Below, piece after piece: positions 41,722 to 50,525 of a DNA stretch of 64,000 nt. The DNA is from Marinobacter sp. SS5-14b (GTDB taxonomy: Bacteria > Pseudomonadota > Gammaproteobacteria > Pseudomonadales > Oleiphilaceae): the NCBI RefSeq assembly GCF_030541005.1, contig NZ_JASSVM010000002.1, forward strand, positions 372,001 through 436,000. The letters are read 5' to 3'. The first letter of the stretch is position 1. The number at the start of each line of letters is the position of its first letter. The notes beneath the pieces were generated by a model that was not told the origin of the DNA, did no database searches, and saw nothing but the letters and a program-made list of their open reading frames with translations. Made by a program: the position numbers and the translations under genes.

Positions 41722-43209
41722 ATGAAACAATCCGAATACCTGAGATACGATGCCACTGCACTGGCTGATCTGATCCGCCGGGGGGAGGTATCTTCCCGTG
41801 AAGTGATTGAAGCAGCGGTCGATCGCGCCAGCCAGGTCAACGGTACGCTGAACGCTATATGCCACCCGCAGTTCAGCGAAGCCACCGTTCAGTCTTTTCC
41901 GGAGGATGGCGTCTTTGCCGGCGTGCCGATCCTGCTCAAAGATCTGGCTCAGGAGCAAGCCGGGCACCCCTGCACCTATGGTAGTCGCGCCCTGCGCAAG
42001 AATGTTCCGGCCCGGGATTCTGAATTTGTGCGCCGTGCGCGCGACGGTGGCCTGGTGTTTCTGGGCCGGACCACCACGCCGGAATTCGGGCTCAAGGGCA
42101 TCACCGAATCCGAACTCTGGGGCCCAAGCCGTAACCCTTGGGACACCGGTCTTACGCCCGGCGGTTCCAGCGGAGGTTCGGGCGCCGCGGTGGCGGCAGG
42201 CATTGTGCCCATGGCCGGTGCCAACGATGGCGGTGGCTCCATTCGCATACCGGCGGCCTACAATGGTTTGTTCGGACTGAAACCCTCGCGGGGCCGCATT
42301 TCATCCGGCCCCGGTGTTGGCGAGGCCTGGACCGGTGCTTCTACCGATCATGTGGTGACCCGCACGGTCAGAGACAGTGCCGCCATGCTGGATGTGCTGG
42401 CAGGTCCTGCAAGTGGTGACCCGTTCCGGATTCCATCGCCGGAATCCTCCTGGCTCGACGCCATGCAGCAGTCACCCGGCACTTTGAAGATCGGAGTATT
42501 TACGTCGTCACCCTACGGCACCGAAGTCGCGCCGGAATGCGTGGCGGCGGTGGAAGAAACCGCTCGTATGCTCGAAGGCCTTGGCCACCAGGTGGAATAT
42601 GCCCGTCCGGAGTTTGATGGCCTGGCGCTTGCCCGCTGTTACCTTGCGCTGTATTTCGGCGAGGTATCGTCGATGGCTGAACGCGCCCGCGAACAGTTTG
42701 GCGCCACCGACAAAGACTTCGAACTGGAAACCCGCCTGCTCGCCATGCTGGGCCAGACCATGCCGCTGCCGGATTATGTGCGGCGCCGGCAGCAGTGGAA
42801 CGACTTTGCCCGGGCTTTGGGTGCCTATTTTGACCGTTTTGACATGTACCTGTGCCCAACCGCTGGCCAGTTGCCCGCCAAAATCGGTGAGCTGGACACC
42901 CCGGCCCACATGAAGCTCGTGGCGAAGCTGATGCTTACTCTGAAAGCCGGCCGGTTGGTGCACCGCAGCGGCCAGGTGGATCAGATGGCCATGGAAAGCC
43001 TGGCCAGAACGCCGTTTACCCAGCTGGCCAACCTGACCGGCACACCGGCAATGTCAGTGCCCATGCACTGGACACGAAGCGGGCTGCCGGTCGGTGTCCA
43101 GTTCGGTGCCGCCCACGGTGGCGAAGACCGTCTTTTGCAATTGGCGGCACAGCTTGAAGAAGTGAACCCCTGGTTCGGAAACTACGAACGCCTGGAAAGC
43201 GCGTTCTGA
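41722..43209 (+). CDS. Amidase (amidase signature family)
   Basis: A 495-residue amidase signature enzyme hydrolysing an unknown amide. The Ser-Ser-Lys triad is visible: Lys in [11 protein letters not shown] near residue 80, and the two serines in the [14 protein letters not shown] signature near residue 155 followed by [22 protein letters not shown]. There is no signal peptide, and length is normal. A GC-rich hairpin (43226-43252) lies after the stop but lacks a U-run. It is not part of a GatCAB set. Confidence 0.93.
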   Translation: MKQSEYLRYDATALADLIRRGEVSSREVIEAAVDRASQVNGTLNAICHPQFSEATVQSFPEDGVFAGVPILLKDLAQEQAGHPCTYGSRALRKNVPARDSEFVRRARDGGLVFLGRTTTPEFGLKGITESELWGPSRNPWDTGLTPGGSSGGSGAAVAAGIVPMAGANDGGGSIRIPAAYNGLFGLKPSRGRISSGPGVGEAWTGASTDHVVTRTVRDSAAMLDVLAGPASGDPFRIPSPESSWLDAMQQSPGTLKIGVFTSSPYGTEVAPECVAAVEETARMLEGLGHQVEYARPEFDGLALARCYLALYFGEVSSMAERAREQFGATDKDFELETRLLAMLGQTMPLPDYVRRRQQWNDFARALGAYFDRFDMYLCPTAGQLPAKIGELDTPAHMKLVAKLMLTLKAGRLVHRSGQVDQMAMESLARTPFTQLANLTGTPAMSVPMHWTRSGLPVGVQFGAAHGGEDRLLQLAAQLEEVNPWFGNYERLESAF

Positions 43210-43351
43210 GCCCTCAGATGAATTTCGGGCGCGGGGTTGTGATCCGCGCCCGCAATCCCCACGTTTATCTTTCTGTCGCGAACAGGCTATGCTGTAAGTC
43301 AGGGATCTGGTTCCCTGAATACTTTGATGGCATCGAGGAGGCACGCATCTT

Positions 43352-43960
43352 ATGAACCAATCGATGGCAATCGACGATCTGGTATCCGTAGCACAGGCCG
43401 AAGCCATGGGGGAGCTGGACGCCCCGATGATGGCAATCGTTTTGTCCAGTGACCAAAGCTATGACCTGCCCATCAACTCACTTGAAACCGATGCCGATAA
43501 GGCCCGCTGGGGCCTGATTCTTCGCGCAGCCCGCGAGCATGTCGAAGCCGATGCGGTAGCCGTACTCTACCCGGCCTGGACCACCATCCGGCGCAAGCCG
43601 GCAGAAGAAATGGCGGTAGAAGTTCAGGCAGAAGACGAAGACACCACGGACGACGACAAGGGCCCGATTGATACCTTGTTTGTACAGCTGCACACCCGGG
43701 AGCGAATTTACTGGCGGGGTTTCGAGCAAATCCGGGACCCGAAGCATCAGCGCATCATCGGCTTTCGTCGCATCAAAGCGCTGTCTTCCGATTATGACAG
43801 GGACAATGCACCAACCATCGCCTCTTGGTTGAGCACCCTGTTCGAACCCTTACCCGATGAAGGCGAAGAAAGCGACATCGACAGGGAACTGGCAAACCTG
43901 CTGGAAGAGCCGGAGGTCAGTGCCGCGCTCTACCCTCGCCAGTTGCGCGCCTTGCACTGA
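43352..43960 (+). CDS. Hypothetical acidic cytoplasmic protein
   Basis: A 202-residue protein that is not recognised. It is strongly acidic, with an Asp/Glu tract in the middle (VQAEDEDTTDDDKGP) and another near the end (DEGEESDIDRELANLLEEPE). There is no signal peptide, membrane segment or cysteine cluster. GAGGAGG lies about 10 bases before the ATG, and coding quality matches its neighbours, so it is very likely a real gene. It converges on the HDOD gene. Confidence 0.75.
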   Translation: MNQSMAIDDLVSVAQAEAMGELDAPMMAIVLSSDQSYDLPINSLETDADKARWGLILRAAREHVEADAVAVLYPAWTTIRRKPAEEMAVEVQAEDEDTTDDDKGPIDTLFVQLHTRERIYWRGFEQIRDPKHQRIIGFRRIKALSSDYDRDNAPTIASWLSTLFEPLPDEGEESDIDRELANLLEEPEVSAALYPRQLRALH

Positions 43961-43965
43961 CGCTC

Positions 43966-44009
43966 AACAAACCTCACCCTGAGGTCAGCGTAAGGACATC
44001 AGGGTGAGG
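43966..44009 (-). terminator. Terminator-like hairpin at the end of the HDOD gene
   Basis: CCTCACCCTGA (43972-43982) pairs perfectly with TCAGGGTGAGG (43999-44009). On the minus strand the stem includes the last HDOD codons and is followed by TTTGTTG, a weak U-rich tail. It separates two convergent genes. Confidence 0.5.
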
Positions 44010-45403
44010 CACAGCTGAGCGTTCTGGATGAAATGGCTGAACGCCGACAACTGCTGCTCTGAAGGGGTATAGCCAGCGGACGCATTATCGGCGTAAAACA
44101 GGCCCACCAGTCGGCCTTTCGCCGTGAGCGACCCGACCAGAGCCGGCACTTTGCCCAGCCAGCGATCATAGGGCACACCTTCCGCGTGCTTTCCCGGCTT
44201 ATAAACGGCGCAGGTGCCGTGAGGGAGAAGTTCCCCCAGAGGGCCAGTGCCATCTTTGCGAATCACCAACTGTTGCCGCCACTCTTCCGTTCCCCGGCCG
44301 CCCACTTTACGTGGCACCAGATCGAGGCCGGAGCGATCGCTCATCAGCAGCGCGACCCGTTGCATGCCCACGGCCCGGTGAATGCCTTCAATCACCAACT
44401 GACAGACTTCGTTGATGTCCGGCTTTTCGGCCAAGGTCTGAGTCAGATCGCGTAGAATCTGCAGTTGCAGATCTGGATCCATGGATGGTGCTTCAGCCTC
44501 GGTGTCGCCCTTGCCCTGGTTGCCCGGCATCAAAGCTGTGACCTGCGGAATGCCCAGCGACACCGCCACCTTGGTGGCTTCCTGAGCATTCAGTTTAAGC
44601 TGATCACGGATAGCGGCGGGTGTTTCGCCAACATCCTTGGATAGCTTATCCAGCACCTTATCCATCTCCGGCCCGCTCCAGCCGGCTTCGGACACCCTCG
44701 CCATTTCGACCGAATTGCGCACCAGGCTGCTGGCCATCGAGCCGGGCTGCCCGGGGGCTACCACCTCCCGGATAAACGGGCCGAGAGACCATGCGTCGAC
44801 CAGCCCACGGGTAATCTCGGTGAACGTGGTGTGCAGAACGGCTTTCTGGGCCTCGACCGGCGGTTCTTCCAGCCGCAGCCGTTCCTCAAGCTCTCCGGCC
44901 TGTTCGGTTTCACAGGACCAGAAGGCCAGTTCGCCAATGTTCATCAACAGCGCACCGATAAACACTTCCTCGAGCGCATGCTCCGTACGTTTCGGCATCA
45001 GACAGCGGGCCTGAACCGCCGCATGAATGGCTCGGGCCAGGCAGCGAAGCAGATGCGGGCGGTCGTTGCGCTTAAGCAGCGAATCCACAATCAGAGAGGA
45101 AATCGCCATGGATTTCACGGAATCAAAGCCAATCAGCGTGATTGCCCGGCTCACCGTACTTACCTGGGTGCGGGTCTGGTTGTAGAACACCGTGTTGGAT
45201 AACCGAAGTACCTGGGACGTCAGCTGGGCGTCGTTCAGAATCACGTTCGCCAGCTCATTCACCGTGCTGTTGCGGCTGTCGGTCAGTTCATTGATTTGCT
45301 TCAGTGTGTTTGCCAATACCGGCAACTCTACCTTGCTCAGGTAGGACACCCATGCCTGGGTGGAGGTCATCCTTGAGGGCGTATTTTCGGACGGATGTGT
45401 CAC
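43985..45403 (-). CDS. HDOD-GAF signalling protein
   Basis: A 472-residue protein. The HDOD domain (residues about 20-215; LPVLANTLKQINELTDSRNSTVNELANVILNDAQLTSQVLRLSN) is a catalytically inactive HD relative found in signalling. The C-terminal GAF domain spans about 325-470 (LAEKPDINEVCQLVIEGIHRAVGMQRVALLM). The ligand of the GAF domain is unknown. The start is a GTG with GAGG 12 bases upstream; ATG at 45370 is an alternative. It is divergent from metN across 222 bp. Confidence 0.88.
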   Translation of the reverse strand: MTHPSENTPSRMTSTQAWVSYLSKVELPVLANTLKQINELTDSRNSTVNELANVILNDAQLTSQVLRLSNTVFYNQTRTQVSTVSRAITLIGFDSVKSMAISSLIVDSLLKRNDRPHLLRCLARAIHAAVQARCLMPKRTEHALEEVFIGALLMNIGELAFWSCETEQAGELEERLRLEEPPVEAQKAVLHTTFTEITRGLVDAWSLGPFIREVVAPGQPGSMASSLVRNSVEMARVSEAGWSGPEMDKVLDKLSKDVGETPAAIRDQLKLNAQEATKVAVSLGIPQVTALMPGNQGKGDTEAEAPSMDPDLQLQILRDLTQTLAEKPDINEVCQLVIEGIHRAVGMQRVALLMSDRSGLDLVPRKVGGRGTEEWRQQLVIRKDGTGPLGELLPHGTCAVYKPGKHAEGVPYDRWLGKVPALVGSLTAKGRLVGLFYADNASAGYTPSEQQLSAFSHFIQNAQLCLTLMSLR

Positions 45404-45625
45404 GGATGGAGCGCGCCTCGAGCGTGTTGAATTTGTTAATGTTCTTTTCGCTTACCAGTTTAGCCGAGCTTTGCCGATACTGTCAGGTAGCTTTTTGTGT
45501 AAGGGCAACTACCCACACCTGAGCTTAGTCCGTGATTCGGGTTTGGTCACCGAATAAGCTATAATCGCCGGTTTTCATGTGGCCCCACAACGCATCGACC
45601 AAGGCGCTTATCCAAGGCACTGACC

Positions 45626-46633
45626 ATGATTGTATTTGACCAGGTACAGAAGTCGTACCAGGTAGGCGGCCGGGCAATCCCCGCGCTGCACCCTACCAGT
45701 ATGACCATCGAAACCGGCGAGGTATTCGGCATCGTCGGCCACTCCGGCGCGGGTAAATCCACCCTGATCCGGCTGATCAACAAACTTGAGCCAGCCACCG
45801 GCGGCCGAATCCTGATTGATGACGAAGACATCACCCGCTATTCCTCCGCGGATCTGCGCGCGTTTCGCCGCAAAGTCGGCATGATCTTCCAGCACTTCAA
45901 CCTGCTGTCCTCAAAAACCGTGGCGGACAACATCGCCTTCCCGATGAAACTGGCGGGCATCTACTCGAAGCCGGAAATCCGCAGCCGGGTTGAAGAACTG
46001 CTGGCCAGAGTCAGTCTGAGTGAACACGCAAATAAATACCCGTCGCAGCTCTCCGGCGGCCAGAAACAGCGTGTCGGTATTGCCCGTGCCCTGGCGTGTC
46101 GGCCCACCATCCTGCTGTGTGACGAAGCCACCAGCGCCCTGGACCCGCAAACCACCCAGTCGGTGCTGAAACTTCTGGCAGACATCAACAAAGAACTCGG
46201 CCTGACCATCGTACTGATTACCCACGAAATGGACGTAGTGCGCCGGGTGTGCGACCGGGTAGCCGTGATGGACGCCGGCCGCGTGGTGGAAATGGGCCCG
46301 GTCAGCAAAGTGTTCCTGCACCCGCAGCACCCCACCACCCGGGATTTCGTGTTTGAAAGCGAAAGTGTGGACCGGGACGAACTGCAGGAAGACCTGCAAA
46401 AAGCCGAAGGCCGTATCCTGCGCCTGACCTTCAAGGGCGAATCCACCTACAAACCCCTGCTGGGCAGCGTCGCCCGCCAGTCGGGCGTGGATTTCAGCAT
46501 ATTGTCGGGCCGGATTGACCACATCAAAGACACACCCTACGGCCAGCTCACCCTGTCACTGGTAGGGGGCGACCTGGACGTTGCCATGCGGGCGCTGGAA
46601 GCCGCCGATGTTCACGTGGAGGTGGTGCGCTGA
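45626..46633 (+). CDS. metN: Methionine ABC transporter ATP-binding protein MetN
   Basis: A 335-residue MetN that powers D/L-methionine uptake. Walker [10 protein letters not shown], signature LSGGQKQR and Walker [13 protein letters not shown] are present. The C-terminal NIL (C2) domain (about 260-335; [37 protein letters not shown]) binds methionine and gives trans-inhibition. The stop overlaps the metI start (TGATG). A TATAAT at 45560-45565 is a likely -10 element, without a good -35. No SAM riboswitch-like structure was noticed in the 222-bp upstream region. Confidence 0.96.
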   Translation: MIVFDQVQKSYQVGGRAIPALHPTSMTIETGEVFGIVGHSGAGKSTLIRLINKLEPATGGRILIDDEDITRYSSADLRAFRRKVGMIFQHFNLLSSKTVADNIAFPMKLAGIYSKPEIRSRVEELLARVSLSEHANKYPSQLSGGQKQRVGIARALACRPTILLCDEATSALDPQTTQSVLKLLADINKELGLTIVLITHEMDVVRRVCDRVAVMDAGRVVEMGPVSKVFLHPQHPTTRDFVFESESVDRDELQEDLQKAEGRILRLTFKGESTYKPLLGSVARQSGVDFSILSGRIDHIKDTPYGQLTLSLVGGDLDVAMRALEAADVHVEVVR

Positions 46634-47310
46634 TGGAAGCTCTCATGGAAAACCTGATGGGCAATGTAGACTGGCTGGAAATCGGTGTGGCCAGCTGGGA
46701 CACCCTGGTAATGGTTGGCATGTCGTTGCTGTTCAGCATCATCATCGGCCTGCCCATTGGCGTACTGCTGTTCCTGTTCGGCAAACGCCAGCTGCTCGAA
46801 CAGCCGGTGGCTTACGCGGTTCTGTCCTTTGTGGTGAACGTGCTGCGCTCTGTACCGTTTATCATCTTGCTGATCGTTATGATCCCGTTCACCGTCATGC
46901 TCATCGGCACATCGCTGGGTGTAGCCGGCGCCATCCCGCCGCTGGTCGCCGGCGGTGCTCCCTTCTTCGCCCGCCTGGTGGAAACCTCCCTGCGCGAAGT
47001 CGACCGCGGCATCATCGAAGCCACCCAGGCCATGGGCGCTAACATCCGCCAGATCATCTTCGGTGCCTTGCTGCCGGAAGCACTTCCGGGCATCATCGCA
47101 GGCATAACTGTGACAGCCATCACGCTGGTGTCCTACGCGGCGATGTCGGGTGTTATCGGTGGCGGCGGTCTGGGCGACCTGGCCATTCGTTTCGGTTACC
47201 AGCGCTTCCAGACCGACGTAATGGTGATTACCGTCGCTTTGCTGGTGATCTTCGTACAACTGTTGCAGATGGCGGGTGACCGCCTGGTGCTGTATTTCAG
47301 CCGTAAATAA
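46633..47310 (+). CDS. metI: Methionine ABC transporter permease MetI
   Basis: A 225-residue MetI with five hydrophobic helices and the family's short length. FVVNVLRSVPFIILLIVMIPFT and the cytoplasmic coupling loop EATQAMGANIRQIIFGALLPEALPGIIAG (the ABC permease motif) are diagnostic. It overlaps metN by one base, so translation is coupled. It is followed by a 210-bp spacer containing a large stem-loop repeat before metQ. Confidence 0.95.
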   Translation: MEALMENLMGNVDWLEIGVASWDTLVMVGMSLLFSIIIGLPIGVLLFLFGKRQLLEQPVAYAVLSFVVNVLRSVPFIILLIVMIPFTVMLIGTSLGVAGAIPPLVAGGAPFFARLVETSLREVDRGIIEATQAMGANIRQIIFGALLPEALPGIIAGITVTAITLVSYAAMSGVIGGGGLGDLAIRFGYQRFQTDVMVITVALLVIFVQLLQMAGDRLVLYFSRK

Positions 47311-47360
47311 TCGGACGTACAGACCGGATGAAAGGAACCAGTCCGGCATAGGCGCACGAG

Positions 47361-47455
47361 TGGCAGCGGCCTCCCGAAAATCTGGAGCGCCAGGGATGGC
47401 GCGACGAAGCCCTACAGGGATGTATTTACGGGCGTTTTTCGGGAGGCCGCTGCCA
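47361..47455. repeat. Long double-hairpin repeat, family 2, copy E (between metI and metQ)
   Basis: A perfect 20-bp inverted repeat (47361-47380 with 47436-47455) encloses a 55-base loop with two hairpins: GCGCCA-GGGA-TGGCGC (47387-47402) and TACA-GGGA-TGTA (47413-47424). The second is flanked by GCCC and GGGC. The plan is the same as copy D at 25827. The arms share CCTCCCG with copy D but otherwise differ and remain complementary. Confidence 0.85.
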
Positions 47456-47520
47456 TTCGGGAGCCGTACTCCAGAACAAGATGACGTCGCAAAATTGATG
47501 ATCCACAGGAGAACGCAAAA

Positions 47521-48303
47521 ATGAACTTCAAGAAAACCCTGGTAGCCATCGCTGCCGTAGCAACCTTCTCCACTGCCGCTGTCGCAGAAAAACTGTCAGT
47601 AGCTGCCACTCCCGTACCTCACGCGGAACTGCTGGAATTCGTAAAACCGACTCTGGCCGAGCAAGGTGTGGAGCTGGATGTGAAAGTCTTCACCGACTAC
47701 GTACAGCCGAACATCCAGGTTGACCAGAAGCGGATGGACGCCAACTTCTTCCAGCACCAGCCGTACCTGGATGAATTCAACGACGGCCGTGGCACCAGCC
47801 TGGTCACCGTAGCCGGCATCCACGTTGAGCCCTTCGGCGCCTACTCCACCAAAATCAAATCCCTCGACGAGCTGGAAGACGGGGGCGTCGTAGCCATCCC
47901 CAACGACCCCACCAACGGCGGACGTGCGTTGTTGCTGCTGCAAAAGGCTGGCCTGATTACTCTGAAAGACGAAAGCAAGATCACGGCTACCCCGCGTGAC
48001 ATTGCTGACAACCCCAAGAACCTGGACTTCAAAGAACTCGAAGCCGCAACCCTGCCCCGCATCCTGAACCAGGTGGACGTTGCCCTGATCAACACCAACT
48101 ACGCGCTGGAAGCCGGCCTGAACCCGTCTGAAGACGCTCTGATCATCGAAGGTTCTGAGTCGCCCTACGTAAACATCCTGGTTGCCCGCCCGGACAACAA
48201 AGACAGCGACGCCATGCAGAAACTGGCGAACGCACTGAAGTCCGACGCGGTAAAAGACTTCATCATGGAGAAGTACGAAGGCGCCGTGGTACCGGCATTC
48301 TGA
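47521..48303 (+). CDS. metQ: Methionine ABC transporter substrate-binding protein MetQ (NlpA family)
   Basis: A 260-residue periplasmic binding protein with signal peptide MNFKKTLVAIAAVATFSTAAVA. It lacks the lipobox cysteine that most MetQ lipoproteins have, so it may be soluble. NlpA family blocks are LSVAATPVPHAELLEFVKPTLAEQGVELDVKVFTDYVQPN, DANFFQHQPYLDEFN and NDPTNGGRALLLLQKAGLI. AGGAGA precedes the ATG. It is the third gene of metNIQ and is followed by a strong terminator. Confidence 0.95.
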   Translation: MNFKKTLVAIAAVATFSTAAVAEKLSVAATPVPHAELLEFVKPTLAEQGVELDVKVFTDYVQPNIQVDQKRMDANFFQHQPYLDEFNDGRGTSLVTVAGIHVEPFGAYSTKIKSLDELEDGGVVAIPNDPTNGGRALLLLQKAGLITLKDESKITATPRDIADNPKNLDFKELEAATLPRILNQVDVALINTNYALEAGLNPSEDALIIEGSESPYVNILVARPDNKDSDAMQKLANALKSDAVKDFIMEKYEGAVVPAF

Positions 48304-48331
48304 AACCACGCCCTGGCTAACCCCATGAATG

Positions 48332-48363
48332 AAAAAGGACAGGTGAAAACCTGTCCTTTTTTT
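48332..48363 (+). terminator. Intrinsic terminator of metNIQ
   Basis: AAAAAGGACAGGT (48332-48344) pairs with ACCTGTCCTTTTT around a GAAA tetraloop, followed by further T residues to 48363. Confidence 0.92.
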
Positions 48364-48488
48364 ATGCACCTTATTGGCCGAAATGACGTAGATGATGTCA
48401 GCAGTGTCATGTGCCTGCCTGGTTAAAAAAGGTACAAGTGTTCGCCGAAGTTGATAAAAAGCAATAACAACAGTTCGGAGAACACACT

Positions 48489-49712
48489 ATGTTACGAATG
48501 AAACCCCATCGAAGTCGCGGTGGCGCCGCGGCTTTGGCACTCTCCTGCATGCTGGCATTTACCGGAACACAGGCGTACGCCAGTGATACCCGGGATGTGA
48601 TCTATGTTGGCAACAATTGGGAAGGCATGATCGACGTGGTCGATGCCGAAACCTACATGCACCTGGGCCGCATCAACGGCATCCCGGACAAGCGCAAGCG
48701 GATGATGGAAATCCTGTTCAATCCGGTGCGCCTGGTTCTGTTCAAGGCCGTGCGCTATCTGATCGGCGAAGGTAACGACCAGTTCGTGGATGACATGTAC
48801 AGCACCCAGGATGGCAAGCTGCTGATCGTGTCGCGCCCCAGCTTTGCCGATGTGGTCGCCATTGAAACGGAAACAGGAAAGATTGCCTGGCGCTTCCAGG
48901 TAGAGGGTTACCGCTCAGACCACATGGCCATCTCCCCGGATGGTACCCAGGTGGCGGTGTCGGCATCGACCGGCAACGTGGTACACGTTCTGGATGTGAA
49001 CACCGGCCAGGAAATCGGCCAGTTCCCCACCGGCAACTCCCCTCACGAGAACGTCTACTCCAAGGATGGCAGCAAGATTTACCACGCCAGCATTGGTCAC
49101 GTGTTTACCCCGCTGGACAAGAACCTGATGGATTTTACCAAGGGTGAGCGGCGGTTCCAGGTGGTGGATGCCAACTCGTTGGAAATCATCGAGCAGTTCG
49201 ACTTCGCGGATAAACTCAAAGCGGCCGGTTATCACAGGCTGAGCCCGGCTATCCGGCCCATGGCGCATTCACCTGACGAACGCTTCTTCTACTTCCAGCT
49301 GTCCTTCCTGCATGGCTTTGTCGAGTACGACATGGAGGAAGGTGTGGTGACTCGCCTGGCGCAGTTACCGAACCTGGTGCCTGACATGCCGCGGGAGCTC
49401 TACATCAACGATTCCGCCCACCACGGTATCGCCATGAACGGTCGGGGCGACACCCTGTGTGTGGCCGGCACCATGAGCGACTATGTGGCGATTGTGGACA
49501 AGGACACCTTCAGCTACCAGGTGCTGACTGGCCTGGGTGAGAAGCCTTACTGGGTTACCACCAACAAGGCGGGCGACCGTTGCTATGTGTCCTGGAGCGG
49601 CACCGATCAGATGTCCGTGATTGATATCGATACCGCTTCAGAGATTGCCCGGGTTGATGTGGGCGACCATCCGCAGAGGATTCGGGAAGGTGTGGTGCCA
49701 GCCAACTGGTAA
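48489..49712 (+). CDS. Exported beta-propeller (YVTN-like) protein
   Basis: A 407-residue secreted protein: signal peptide to about residue 31 (ALALSCMLAFTGTQAYAS), then repeats of the YNCE/YVTN beta-propeller type (DVIYVGNNWEGMIDVVDAETYMHLGRI, HMAISPDGTQVAVSASTGNVVHVLDVNTGQEIG, CYVSWSGTDQMSVIDIDTASEIARVDVG). Such propellers bind proteins or cofactors; no catalytic residues are evident. It may have a dehydrogenase-like propeller fold, but no haem or PQQ motif is seen. It stands alone between two terminators. Confidence 0.82.
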   Translation: MLRMKPHRSRGGAAALALSCMLAFTGTQAYASDTRDVIYVGNNWEGMIDVVDAETYMHLGRINGIPDKRKRMMEILFNPVRLVLFKAVRYLIGEGNDQFVDDMYSTQDGKLLIVSRPSFADVVAIETETGKIAWRFQVEGYRSDHMAISPDGTQVAVSASTGNVVHVLDVNTGQEIGQFPTGNSPHENVYSKDGSKIYHASIGHVFTPLDKNLMDFTKGERRFQVVDANSLEIIEQFDFADKLKAAGYHRLSPAIRPMAHSPDERFFYFQLSFLHGFVEYDMEEGVVTRLAQLPNLVPDMPRELYINDSAHHGIAMNGRGDTLCVAGTMSDYVAIVDKDTFSYQVLTGLGEKPYWVTTNKAGDRCYVSWSGTDQMSVIDIDTASEIARVDVGDHPQRIREGVVPANW

Positions 49713-49742
49713 CCGGCACGCATCTGAGTGGTAAGCCAGACC

Positions 49743-49776
49743 AACAAGGGCAGGTTGAACCTGCCCTTGTTGTTAT
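49743..49776. terminator. Intrinsic terminator between the propeller and peroxiredoxin genes
   Basis: AACAAGGGCAGG (49743-49754) pairs perfectly with CCTGCCCTTGTT (49760-49771). GTTATT follows on the plus strand. It sits between two convergent genes and can act on both. Confidence 0.85.
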
Positions 49777-49796
49777 TCGCCTTTAACCTCTGGTGA

Positions 49797-50450
49797 TCAA
49801 TCACCACTCCAGTTGGCCTTCGGGTCTGGCGTCATCCGCAAGTAAGACTTAACGGCTTTATAGCCCTTCGGAAAGCGCTTCTTGATTTCGTCTTCATCCT
49901 GCAACGACGGTACGATGACCACATCACCGCCCCGCTCCCAGTTACCCGGTGTCGCGACTTTGTGTTCGTCGGTCAGCTGCAGCGAGTCGATCACCCGAAG
50001 CACTTCGTTGAAGTTGCGACCGGTGGAAGCCGGATAGGTAATCATCAGCCGCACCTTTTTGTTCGGATCAATAACGAACAGTGACCGAACGGTCAGGCTG
50101 CTGTCGGCATTGGGGTGAATCATGTCGTACAGTTCGGAAACCTTGCGGTCGTGATCGGCAAGGATCGGGAAGTTGACCGCACAGCCCTGGGTTTCGTTGA
50201 TGTCTTTGATCCACTCATGGTGGGAATCAACGGGATCAACACTCAGCGCAATGGCTTTCACATTTCGCTTGGCGAACTCCTCTTTCAGCTTTGCTGTCAG
50301 GCCCAGCTCCGTGGTGCACACCGGGGTGAAGTCCGCAGGGTGTGAGAACAGAACGCCCCAGCCGTCGCCCAGCCACTCGTGGAAACGGATGGTACCTTCG
50401 CTGGAATCCTGTTCGAAGTCCGGTGCGGTATCTCCAAGACGCAGACTCAT
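49797..50450 (-). CDS. Peroxiredoxin, 1-Cys (Prx6) type
   Basis: A 217-residue peroxiredoxin reducing hydrogen peroxide and organic peroxides. The peroxidatic cysteine is in HPADFTPVCTTELG near residue 45. The C-terminal extension (PGNWERGGDVVIVPSLQDEDEIKKRFPKGYKAVKSYLRM) is typical of Prx6-type enzymes. A second cysteine is in ETQGCAVNFP, but not at the classical resolving position. It lies 75 bp downstream of the AGCS symporter gene on the same strand. No OxyR-like site was recognised. Confidence 0.95.
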   Translation of the reverse strand: MSLRLGDTAPDFEQDSSEGTIRFHEWLGDGWGVLFSHPADFTPVCTTELGLTAKLKEEFAKRNVKAIALSVDPVDSHHEWIKDINETQGCAVNFPILADHDRKVSELYDMIHPNADSSLTVRSLFVIDPNKKVRLMITYPASTGRNFNEVLRVIDSLQLTDEHKVATPGNWERGGDVVIVPSLQDEDEIKKRFPKGYKAVKSYLRMTPDPKANWSGD

Positions 50451-50525
50451 AGTTACTCTCCTTTCGCTCGGTTTTCGGGTGACTCAGTTGTCATCGGGCG
50501 CAACCTTTGCGCCATCGCTGATCTG

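Noticed and set aside
43226..43252. GC-rich 9-bp hairpin after the amidase gene as a terminator
   Set aside because: No U-run follows on either strand; termination cannot be claimed from the stem alone.
45404..45625. SAM riboswitch or MetJ operator before metN
   Set aside because: No recognisable SAM-binding fold, MetJ box series or leader terminator was seen; only a -10-like TATAAT.
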